From the NCBI RefSeq assembly GCF_965227505.1, contig NZ_OZ245757.1:682001-746000 (forward strand): a DNA stretch of 64,000 nt. Reading direction: 5' to 3'. Made by a program: the position numbers and the translations under genes. Source of the stretch: Pelagibius sp965227505 (GTDB lineage Bacteria > Pseudomonadota > Alphaproteobacteria > Kiloniellales > Kiloniellaceae). The notes beneath the pieces are model-generated. The model worked only from the letters and a program-made list of their open reading frames with translations. It did no database searches and had not been told where the DNA came from. Below are positions 46,136 to 53,288 of this stretch, one piece after another. How positions within the stretch are numbered: position 1 is the first letter of the stretch; the number at the start of each line of letters is the position of its first letter.

Positions 46136-48127
46136 CTAGTTCCAATTGAAGAAGATCGGCCCGCGAAGTTGGCTGAGATCGAAGTTTATGTCACTGATAC
46201 CGGTCTTGAACCCGGTGAGCAGCCAAGTCTCGCGATCCCCATTCTTGTATAGGCTCAGAATGGCTTCGTGACCGCGGTGAAACAGAACAACCCGTTTCCC
46301 GGTGCCAGTTCCTCGCTCATCAATCTGAATTCCCTTTGCTATCGTCTCGATCAGGTCATCGATGACTTCGGTTCCGTGCTTGGCGATGATATGGGAAATT
46401 CCGCTTCCCCCTCGATAACGACGCTCTGGAGCGCCGGCCTTGCCGAAGAGAAACGCGACCGGCCCGACGTCCTTGCGGAACATGGCTTCCGCCACCACAC
46501 CCGCCTCGCCGCGCAGCGCCTGCTCGATCACCAGGTCGACCGAGGCCAGGCCGCGCCGTACGTTCTCGCGCGGGTCGCGCGGCGGAAAGCGGGTCTTGGC
46601 GATGGCCTGTGCCGCCGTCTGATCGAGGAACCCGGGCGGCAGGTCTCGTGCCGCCAAAGCTCTGATCTGGCGCAGGCGGCCCTGCTCATTGCGCCCCGGC
46701 GTCTTCTCCAAGACCACCTGCAGCGGCCGTCTTGACGGAACACGCTTTGCTTTCTTCGCCGCGCCGCTGGCTCTGGCGGTCTCTTCGAGGCTGCGGGTAC
46801 CGCGCAGGGCAGGCCCGCCCAGCGGGATGGCACCGGCCAACCCCATAACCGTGTCGGCTGCGGCCTGCTGCGCAGCCGCCGTGTCCCCTGCGCCGACGCT
46901 GTCGACAAAGCGGTTGGCTGCCTCGTTGTAGTCGAGCAGCGATTGCGCTTCTCCGGAGCCGGGGGCAACTGCCTTGACCAGTTCGACCAGGTCCTGCCCT
47001 TTGGGCAGGGCGTCATAGGTGTCGCGGAGGCCGGGCGGGATGTAGCGGCGAAGGCCGTGCCGTTGCAGCCGCTGCCATTCCTCTTCGAACGCGTCGGTGA
47101 TGCGCCCCAGGCCGCCAGCGCTGGTCTTGCGTTCGATTTCCTCGAACGCTGCTTCCTTCAGGCTGTGCAGGCGGGAGCCCGGCAGGCTCGGCGCATCGAT
47201 GTCGACGCCGAGTTGTTCCAGCAACGCCAGTTCGGTGGCGGGATCGAGTGCGAAGGTGGCCTGATCCGGCGTCTCCTCCTCCGAAGAGTCTGCCGCTGAA
47301 GCGCTGGCCTCCGCATCCCGCGCGTCGAATGTCTGCGCCGGATCTGTCCCTGTGAGATCTGCAGCGCCACCACTGGAAGCGGCGGCGTCGCCGACGATCG
47401 TCTCGGCGCCCTGCCCGCTCAGGATGTCTTGCACGGGCGCCTCGGCGGGCGCCAGATCTTCCGGAGCCGCCATCGCCGGCGCATTCGGATCGGGGTTGGG
47501 GGTGACGAGGACGAGGCCGGTGTTGCGCCGGTTGCGCACCCAGAACACATCTTCGGGCGCCAGGCCCTCGGCCTGCCACCGGCGCCGCGCCTCCTCGGCC
47601 ACGGCGGCGATGCGTCCGGTCTTGATGTAATGGGGACCGTAGCGGCGCGGCACCGTGAAGCTGTCGTAGACGTGGTCGAAGCGCCAGATGGCCTCGAAGA
47701 GCCCGCGGCGCACCGCGCCCTCGGGATCGGAGCCTTCGCGGTAAAACTGCCGCGCCAAGCGCTTGCCCCACTCCTCCCGGTCGCCGGGCTGGCCGATGAG
47801 CTGTCCCGCCGCCTTGGCCAGTTTCTGGCTGCGGCGGTAGAGGCGCTTGTGCTCGCGGTCGTGTTTCCAGGGCTCCACCGCCTCGCCGTTGGCCTCGATG
47901 AAGTCGACTTCCAGCGCCCAGCCGCGCGTGTCGCGCACCGGCGCCGCGCCGAAGACCAGCGCACGGGCCATGGCGTCTTCCTTGACCCGCTGTTCCTCCG
48001 GCCCCAGCGGCGCGACGGCACGCAGGTCGAAGATCGAGGGCCGGCGGCGTTCCGGCGGTGCAGGCGCAGCGGAGGGCGGGCCGCCGGCACGCGCGCCGGC
48101 AGCCTCCGGGGAGGCGTCGTCTGTCAT
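46136..48127 (-). CDS. Polymorphic toxin-like protein 1: conserved phage N-domain + nuclease-like tip
   Basis: This 663-residue protein begins with a disordered Ala/Pro leader, then the shared N-domain (about residues 30-235): PSIFDLRAVAPLGPEEQRVK, EPWKHDREHKRLYRRSQKLA, RRYGPHYIKTGRIAAVAEEA and VFWVRNRRNTGLVLVTPNP. A helical spacer with a hydrophobic pre-toxin-like stretch (ADTVMGLAGAIPLGGPAL) follows. The tip from about residue 555 (GGSGISHIIAKHGTEVIDDL, VVLFHRGHEAILSLYKNGDR, TWLLTGFKT) resembles phage Barnase/EndoU/RelE-like nucleases, with candidate catalytic His. The target is predicted RNA or DNA. No immunity gene is obvious downstream; remnants and cloverleaf repeats follow instead. Confidence 0.75.
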   Translation of the reverse strand: MTDDASPEAAGARAGGPPSAAPAPPERRRPSIFDLRAVAPLGPEEQRVKEDAMARALVFGAAPVRDTRGWALEVDFIEANGEAVEPWKHDREHKRLYRRSQKLAKAAGQLIGQPGDREEWGKRLARQFYREGSDPEGAVRRGLFEAIWRFDHVYDSFTVPRRYGPHYIKTGRIAAVAEEARRRWQAEGLAPEDVFWVRNRRNTGLVLVTPNPDPNAPAMAAPEDLAPAEAPVQDILSGQGAETIVGDAAASSGGAADLTGTDPAQTFDARDAEASASAADSSEEETPDQATFALDPATELALLEQLGVDIDAPSLPGSRLHSLKEAAFEEIERKTSAGGLGRITDAFEEEWQRLQRHGLRRYIPPGLRDTYDALPKGQDLVELVKAVAPGSGEAQSLLDYNEAANRFVDSVGAGDTAAAQQAAADTVMGLAGAIPLGGPALRGTRSLEETARASGAAKKAKRVPSRRPLQVVLEKTPGRNEQGRLRQIRALAARDLPPGFLDQTAAQAIAKTRFPPRDPRENVRRGLASVDLVIEQALRGEAGVVAEAMFRKDVGPVAFLFGKAGAPERRYRGGSGISHIIAKHGTEVIDDLIETIAKGIQIDERGTGTGKRVVLFHRGHEAILSLYKNGDRETWLLTGFKTGISDINFDLSQLRGPIFFNWN

Positions 48128-48158
48128 GGAAAACTCCGTTCGGAAGGGCGGCGGCCAG
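48128..48158 (-). promoter_or_regulatory. Conserved leader of toxin gene 1
   Basis: The bases just upstream of the ATG contain the palindrome TCCGTTCGGA (48135-48144), overlapping the GGAG ribosome site. The same leader precedes toxin genes 3 and 4, so it is a shared translational or operator signal. Confidence 0.5.
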
Positions 48159-48214
48159 AAAGCGCCTTCAAAGGAGAAGGCTCAGAAGGCTGTCAGCTCA
48201 GTCTTGAGCACTGC

Positions 48215-48649
48215 CTAGATGCCGCTCCTACGGGCCCGGCGGTAACGCCAGTGCGCGTAAGCAATCGTGGTCAGCGAAAGGAGGCTGACCGAAACGTAAT
48301 ACGGTGCATAGGCATAGTCCAAAAACCAGTCGTCAGCAAAGCCGTGGGGAGGGTCCCTCAATATGAAATCACAGGGACTCAGACCGGCGATGTTCACAAC
48401 CTTGAATAACTGCACCCCTCAGTATGCCTGCCAAACCATGAACCCAAGAAGCGGCAGAGCAAGAGCAACCCCCTCTGAGTCCAAGCGGGCTCTCGCCAGT
48501 ATCAGAAACGCAATAAGATAGCAGGGAGCTGATATGATAGTGTGCACCCCAAGTGCCTGTGCATCCCCCATCGGGCAATGCTGAGGAAGAGTTCCTCCCC
48601 AGCTGAGAAACGCCGCCAGGTATAAGGGTGCAATGGACCACCTCCTCAC
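48215..48649 (-). pseudogene. Four-helix membrane immunity-like protein, copy a (nonsense-mutated)
   Basis: The frame from the GTG at 48649 matches intact copy e throughout (RRWSIAPLYLAAFLSWGGTL, CPMGDAQALGVHT, GFMVWQAY) but meets TGA at 48419-48421 where copy e has TGG in WQAYWGVQLF. The frame then continues with GVQLFKVVNIAGLSPCDFI to 48215. A single G-to-A change therefore splits the gene; the first part would lack the fourth helix. The start overlaps the copy b stop (GTGA). Confidence 0.85.
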
Positions 48650-49122
48650 AGTTCTCTCCCTGGCCCACGCGGCGGCATCGCATCCGATCTCACGGAGAGG
48701 TTCTTGCGCGTGCGCTGATAGCGCCAATGCGAATAGGCGATGGCAAACACCGAGGCGAGGCTCATGGAGATGTAGTAGGGTGCGTACAGCAGCTCGAACC
48801 AATCGCTGTCTGCCTCTCCGAACTCCTCACCCATCATGAGATTGCAGGCATTGCGTCCATTGATGTTCAGCAAAACGAAGAGCTCAAAACCCCAAGCTGC
48901 TTGCCAAAGCATCAAAGGCACCAGCGGCATAGCAATGACGAGGCCAATGGGCTTTAGGTGGCGAGCCAGCAGGACCGCAATTGATGCTGCGTAAGGAATC
49001 CAAGAAAACATGAGGGCGCCAGCCAGTGACTTTGGATCTCCCATGGTGCAGGTCGTCATAAAGGTCCCACCCCAGCTCAGAGCCCAAGCGAGATACAGAA
49101 CCGGGATCACCCAAGCTGCCAA
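48646..49122 (-). CDS. Four-helix membrane immunity-like protein, copy b
   Basis: This 158-residue membrane protein shares the family pattern: YLAWALSWGGTFMTTCTMGD, LVIAMPLVPLMLWQAAWGFE, NGRNACNLMMGEEFG and YAPYYISMSLASVFAIAYSH. Four helices place two Cys-containing loops on the same, probably periplasmic, side. The TTG at 49122 is chosen because it aligns with MAAVGIAFLYLAWFLSW of copy c and has a G-rich ribosome site. Upstream in frame, SWIPFNSPRFRPEL may be a third relic of the transglycosylase toxin tail. Immunity function is inferred from position. Confidence 0.7.
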   Translation of the reverse strand: MAAWVIPVLYLAWALSWGGTFMTTCTMGDPKSLAGALMFSWIPYAASIAVLLARHLKPIGLVIAMPLVPLMLWQAAWGFELFVLLNINGRNACNLMMGEEFGEADSDWFELLYAPYYISMSLASVFAIAYSHWRYQRTRKNLSVRSDAMPPRGPGREL

Positions 49123-49265
49123 GCTGACATCCCCCCAACGAGTACTAAGAAATCCAACCGCCAGCTTCTTTCGCTGCAGTGTCAGAAGTTCGATCAATTC
49201 AGGGCGAAATCGAGGCGAGTTGAACGGTATCCACGATGAGCTGCTGGCGCCGCGATATGTATGGC

Positions 49266-49697
49266 TTACGCGGTGCTCTGGCGTTCTTGCCAATGACACC
49301 AATGCGCATAACCAAGCGCGGCAATCGCTCCCAGACTAACAAATAGATAGTACGGCGCATAAACTTGCTCGAGCCAGCCGCCCTGCGACGGCCCAAACTC
49401 CTCACCGAACATGTGGCTGCATGCGCTCCGCCCGTTTACGGTCACCACGATGAAAAGCTGCGCTCCCCAATAGGCTTGGCGAACCAGAAGGAGCATCAAT
49501 GGCAGCGCTACGATGAGTCCAAGGGGGTTGATTCTAGCAAAGCGAAGACAAGCGAAAGATACCAGGTATGGACCAACAGAGAGAACCAGGCCGCCTGCAA
49601 GTGATTTCGGATCGCTGCCGGTACATGTTGTCGCAAAGGTGCCAAACCAGGACAGGAACCAAGCAAGGTACAAAAAAGCAATTCCAACTGCTGCCAA
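49266..49697 (-). CDS. Four-helix membrane immunity-like protein, copy c
   Basis: This 143-residue protein begins MAAVGIAFLYLAWFLSWFGT and has the family landmarks TCTGSDPKSLAGGLVLSVGP, LMLLLVRQAYWGAQLF, VNGRSACSHMFGEEFG and YAPYYLFVSLGAIAALGYAH. It follows a relic of the transglycosylase toxin tail (49815-49999) by about 120 bases, the order expected of an orphan toxin/immunity cassette. The conserved Cys in both loops could form a disulfide in the periplasm. Confidence 0.75.
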   Translation of the reverse strand: MAAVGIAFLYLAWFLSWFGTFATTCTGSDPKSLAGGLVLSVGPYLVSFACLRFARINPLGLIVALPLMLLLVRQAYWGAQLFIVVTVNGRSACSHMFGEEFGPSQGGWLEQVYAPYYLFVSLGAIAALGYAHWCHWQERQSTA

Positions 49698-49814
49698 TGT
49701 GTCTACCCCATTAGGCTGCTGTTCTGTCGGCCAAGCCTTACGGCGAGCACTCCTCTCTTGCTATCCAACTGTGACGACAATCAGGCGGTTCTAGGGAGAT
49801 GCTTTGTTTCTGAT

Positions 49815-49999
49815 CACTCAGATACTTCGGAGCCCAGATGCCTTTTCAGCTCTTCCCGGCGGCGATGAAATTCCTCCAGGTATGCCTTTCGAGCTGGCGT
49901 CTTGTTGAGTTCCGGATCAGCAAATCCCAGAGGCGTTCTCTCCCATGCGCGTGTTTCGTATACCTGTCCGGGATCGGGCAAGGCATGTTCAGCAATCCG
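49815..49999 (-). pseudogene. Amputated toxin tail, transglycosylase type, remnant B
   Basis: The minus-strand frame ending TGA at 49815-49817 reads VYETRAWERTPLGFADPELN followed by a Glu/Arg/Lys-rich helix. It aligns with the C-terminus of toxin 2 (VAEVYKERLWEQ) and with remnant A (VYKNRLWERIPDRFADPEGN). It starts after an in-frame TAG close behind copy d, so only the toxin end is left. Confidence 0.75.
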
Positions 50000-50013
50000 C
50001 TACGACAGTCCGT

Positions 50014-50469
50014 CTAATCAAAGACTTGAGCGACCGCGTTGCGACTAGCTTCATGTTGACGAAGTCGTCGATATGCGTGGAGAAGGCCGAGAATGGAGCC
50101 CATGCTGACAAGGATATAGTAGGTGCCTGCGATCTGTTCCAGCCAATCGTCCGATGCGGAGCCGAAGGGCATCCCCATTGTCAGAGTGCAGGCACTTAAT
50201 CCGTCGACGTTAACGATATAGAACAAGCGAAAGCCCCAAACGGCCTGCCATGCCATCATCGGGATGAGCGGTGCGGCCAGCACAAGTCCAAACTTTTCCA
50301 CCCGTACACTCGCGAGCAACATGAACCCAACCGCATAGGGGATGACCGACAAGAGAATTGCGATTTTCAGAGGCTGTGCGTCTCCCATCGGACAGTGGTC
50401 GATGAAGACTTGGTGCCAGGAAACAGCCCAGGCGAAGTAGAGCAACATCGAAACAGCCGCGCCTGCCAT
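50014..50469 (-). CDS. Four-helix membrane immunity-like protein, copy d
   Basis: This 151-residue protein starts MAGAAVSMLLYFAWAVSWHQ and has HCPMGDAQPLKIAILLSVIP, LVLAAPLIPMMAWQAVWGFR, VDGLSACTLTMGMPFG and a final helix (TYYILVSMGSILGLLHAY). The ATG at 50469 has a TGAGGTG ribosome site; an in-frame ATG 99 bases upstream adds a positively charged extension. It is the most diverged copy. Remnant A of the toxin tail lies directly upstream. Confidence 0.75.
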   Translation of the reverse strand: MAGAAVSMLLYFAWAVSWHQVFIDHCPMGDAQPLKIAILLSVIPYAVGFMLLASVRVEKFGLVLAAPLIPMMAWQAVWGFRLFYIVNVDGLSACTLTMGMPFGSASDDWLEQIAGTYYILVSMGSILGLLHAYRRLRQHEASRNAVAQVFD

Positions 50470-50621
50470 GGAGCACCTCAGGAAACAAACAATGCCACCG
50501 ACCAAGACGGACAATCTGCGATGATGGCGTGTCAGCATTAGGGGCCGGAGATGGCAGAATCTGGGCAACTTTCATGGAAACCCCATAGAAGCCGAAGCAA
50601 AGGTATCTCAGAAGGCTACCA

Positions 50622-50819
50622 TCAGTTCGATCCTAGTGAGCGTTGCTCCAATCGCCTCTTGAGCGCCTCTCGGCGCTCTCGCCTTTGTCTGAGGAACGAT
50701 TGCCTGATACGCATCTTGTTTCCTTCGGGATCAGCGAACCTGTCCGGAATACGCTCCCAGAGTCGATTTTTGTAAACTTCGGCGCGCCCCATTCGCTCAG
50801 CTACGCTCTTCCAATGAGG
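50622..50819 (-). pseudogene. Amputated toxin tail, transglycosylase type, remnant A
   Basis: Directly after the stop of copy e the minus strand reads WKSVAERMGRAEVYKNRLWE, then IPDRFADPEGN and a basic helix to a TGA at 50622-50624. The first part aligns with YGARVAEVYKERLWEQ near the end of toxin 2. No start codon and no catalytic part remain, so this is a relic of a former C-terminal tip. Confidence 0.8.
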
Positions 50820-51248
50820 TTAGCTAGTTTGTCTGGCTCGGCGGTAACGCCAGTGTGCATGAGCAATTACAAGCGGCGAACCTAGGCTTACGATTATGTA
50901 GTATGGCGCAAAGACATACGCCAAGCGACTACGGTCGGCAGGGCCGTGGGGCTCTTCCATTATGAAATCGCAGGGACTCAGACCGGCGATGTTCGTAACC
51001 TTGAATAACTGCACCCCCCAGTATGCCTGCCAAACCATGAACCCAAGGAGCGGCAGCGCAAGAGCAAGTCCGTCTGTGTCCAGGCGGGCTCTAACTAATA
51101 TCACGAAGGCGAGTAGATAGCAGGGAGCTGACAAAATGGTGTGCACCCCAAGTGCCTGCGCATCTCCCATCGGGCAGTGCTGAGGAAGGGTTCCTCCCCA
51201 GCTGAGAAACGCCGCTAGGTACAAGGGTGCGATAGACCACCTTGTCAC
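50820..51248 (-). CDS. Four-helix membrane immunity-like protein, copy e (probable partner of toxin 2)
   Basis: This 142-residue protein (GTG start, TRWSIAPLYLAAFLSWGGTL) has four helices and two loops with conserved Cys: QHCPMGDAQAL between helices 1 and 2, and NIAGLSPCDFIMEEPHG between 3 and 4. The basic C-terminus (HWRYRRARQ) is probably cytoplasmic, placing the loops in the periplasm. It is the first gene after toxin 2, whose lytic-transglycosylase tip would act on peptidoglycan, so a periplasmic immunity role fits. It is intact and shares long identity with the broken copy a. Confidence 0.75.
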   Translation of the reverse strand: MTRWSIAPLYLAAFLSWGGTLPQHCPMGDAQALGVHTILSAPCYLLAFVILVRARLDTDGLALALPLLGFMVWQAYWGVQLFKVTNIAGLSPCDFIMEEPHGPADRSRLAYVFAPYYIIVSLGSPLVIAHAHWRYRRARQTS

Positions 51249-51415
51249 GATTCTCTCCCTGGCATCCGCCGCAGCATTGTGTCAACTCGCACAGAGAGGT
51301 TCTTGCGTCACAGTGACGAAAGTTCGATGAGACGAGGGCGAAATCATGGCATGCGTTCCGCTTGCTCTCGATAAACTCCAAATGCTGCAACAGACCAATG
51401 GTCATGCGCCTTGCC

Positions 51416-52927
51416 TCAGGGAATTCGCTTTTTCATTTTGTCTCGGCGACGCTGCATCGCCCTACGTACTCTGGGCGTTGTGGCCGGTGACGGCTGCTCC
51501 CATAGACGCTCTTTATAGACCTCAGCAACACGCGCGCCGTAATCGCTTACGTTTTCCATGCCCGTGAACTTGTACGGCGAGGCTACCTTGGCAACAGTCT
51601 GGTCCTCGACTCGCTCTTGCAGTCGTCGAATGAGCGTCACGCCAGCCCGTACGTTTACAAGTGGGTCTTCAAACTCCTTGCTGCCATCGCCCAGCTTGCC
51701 CCATATGTCAGGATTGATGTTCATCGGAAGGATCGTCCCTGCGACACCAAAGGTCTCAAAAAAGCGCCCGTAAGATGCCCCCTGGGCATTCTCCACGTAC
51801 GCGATGGCCTTGACCAAGTCGGGATCGACACCCTGTCGCTTTGCTTCATGCTCAATAGCGTCTTGATGCACCCAAACGGCCCAATATCCATGGCCGTGAA
51901 AAGCATGGATCGGCTCTTCGCCACTTGCTGTTGCAGAGTCCGCGATCTCAAAGACGGCGGGTTCGTCGGCCAGGATGTTGGCGATGCGGTCCTTTTCTAG
52001 GTTGATCACTGGCGCCAGAGAGCCGTCGGCAAGACGGGTTTTCGAGGCAACGACATCGCTGGCAAGCGGAAGATCGGGATAGCTGAGTCGCACCGGCTGC
52101 TTCGTGCCGAAGTCCGTCCCCAGGTGTTCCGCCGGAACACGATCGGCGCCTTCAGGAAAGTAGGGCTCGAAGGCCTCTTCGATGTCGGCCTGGCCGGTGA
52201 CGGTCTCGGCGCCCTGCCCGCTCAGGATGTCTTGTACGGGTGTCTCTGCAGGGGGCAGGTCTTCCAGCACCGGGGCTGCCGGCGCCTTCGTATCGGGGTT
52301 CGGCGTGACGAGGACGAGGCCGGTGTTGCGCCGGTTGCGCACCCAGAACACATCCGCGGGCGCCAGGCCCTCGGCCTGCCATTTGCGGCGCGCCTCCTCC
52401 GCCACCGCGGCGATGCGCCCGGTCTTAATGTAATGCGGGCCGTAACGCCGCGGCACCGTGAAGCTGTCGTAGACGTGGTCGAAGCGCCAGATGGCCTCGA
52501 AGAGCCCACGGCGCACCGCCCCCTCGGGGTCGGAGCCCTCGCGGTAAAACTGCCGTGCGAGACGCTTGCCCCATTCCTCCCGGTCTCCCGGCTGGCCGAT
52601 GAGCTGTCCCGCTGCCTTGGCCAGCTTCTGGCTGCGGCGGTAGAGGCGCTTGTGCTCCCGGTCGTGTTTCCAGGGCTCGACCGCCTCGCCGTTGGCCTCG
52701 ATGAAATCGACTTCCAGCGCCCAGCCGCGCTGGTCGCGCACCGGCGCCGCGCCATAGACCAGCGCGCGGGCCATGGCGTCTTCCTTGACCCGCTGTTCCT
52801 CCGGCCCCAGCGGCGCGACGGCACGCAGGTCGAAGATCGAGCGCCGCGGCTGAGGGTGCGCCGGCGCAGCAGGTCCCGCGCCGCGGGTGGCTTCGCCCGC
52901 AGCGTTGTCCAGATCCTCTCTTGTCAT
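51416..52927 (-). CDS. Polymorphic toxin-like protein 2: conserved phage N-domain + lytic transglycosylase-like tip
   Basis: This 503-residue protein has the shared N-domain (residues about 28-230, RSIFDLRAVAPLGPEEQRVK through VTPNPD), a middle region, and a C-terminal SLT-like domain from about residue 355: AKRQGVDPDLVKAIAYVENA with the candidate catalytic Glu, then FGVAGTILPMNINPDIWGKL and VNVRAGVTLIRRLQERV. The tail is basic. Its ATG lies one base after the stop of the Bbp19-like gene (TGACATG), so it is translated with portal and Bbp19-like protein. That is the likely ancestral position and suggests a virion role; a peptidoglycan toxin is the alternative or additional reading. Confidence 0.78.
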   Translation of the reverse strand: MTREDLDNAAGEATRGAGPAAPAHPQPRRSIFDLRAVAPLGPEEQRVKEDAMARALVYGAAPVRDQRGWALEVDFIEANGEAVEPWKHDREHKRLYRRSQKLAKAAGQLIGQPGDREEWGKRLARQFYREGSDPEGAVRRGLFEAIWRFDHVYDSFTVPRRYGPHYIKTGRIAAVAEEARRKWQAEGLAPADVFWVRNRRNTGLVLVTPNPDTKAPAAPVLEDLPPAETPVQDILSGQGAETVTGQADIEEAFEPYFPEGADRVPAEHLGTDFGTKQPVRLSYPDLPLASDVVASKTRLADGSLAPVINLEKDRIANILADEPAVFEIADSATASGEEPIHAFHGHGYWAVWVHQDAIEHEAKRQGVDPDLVKAIAYVENAQGASYGRFFETFGVAGTILPMNINPDIWGKLGDGSKEFEDPLVNVRAGVTLIRRLQERVEDQTVAKVASPYKFTGMENVSDYGARVAEVYKERLWEQPSPATTPRVRRAMQRRRDKMKKRIP

Positions 52928-52928
52928 G

Positions 52929-53288
52929 TCAGGTTCTTTCTTCCGGCGCTTCGTTGACGGCGGTCTCGGTCAGCGGCGCAGGCTCCGGCTCGGCGTTCAG
53001 GGTCATGAAGACTTTCAGGCCGATGTTGCGCTCGCCGTCGCGGCGGTAGGTCTCGTGGGGATCGCCCGGCGCGCTCACCGGGCGGAACAGGCGGCACCAC
53101 TCCAGGATCTGCCAGAGCACCCGGCGGCCCTGCAGCGGCGTCGACTCGCCGAAGAACACGGCGCGGAAGTCGCGGGTGCGGTCCAGCGCCGTGTAGCGCT
53201 CCCCCAGGGAAGCGCGGCGCAGGTCCTCGAAGAAAGCCTCCGGGTCCGGGTCTCCAAGCGGCTTGGGCCTCCGCCGCAACCAGCCCAT
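52929..53288 (-). CDS. Bbp19-like conserved phage protein
   Basis: This 119-residue protein has DLRRASLGERYTALDRTRDF, RAVFFGESTPLQGRRVLWQI, LEWCRLFRPVS and GERNIGLKVFMTLNAEPEPA, matching a small family encoded directly after portal genes in BPP-1-like podophages. Its molecular role is unknown. The start overlaps the portal stop (TAATG), and the stop lies one base before toxin 2, giving a portal-Bbp19-toxin 2 coupled unit. Confidence 0.8.
   Translation of the reverse strand: MGWLRRRPKPLGDPDPEAFFEDLRRASLGERYTALDRTRDFRAVFFGESTPLQGRRVLWQILEWCRLFRPVSAPGDPHETYRRDGERNIGLKVFMTLNAEPEPAPLTETAVNEAPEERT

Noticed and set aside
45588..46149. Plus-strand frames with repeated PRSHGGTTKRRPIVRRPNGV-like peptides
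   Set aside because: They are the other strand of the cloverleaf repeat and toxin-tail relics, lack ribosome sites, and the conservation follows stem structure and minus-strand toxin ends.
46136..48127. MuF-type toxin
   Set aside because: No MuF (SPP1 gp7-like) pattern is recognisable in the N-domain, although the genomic position is similar.
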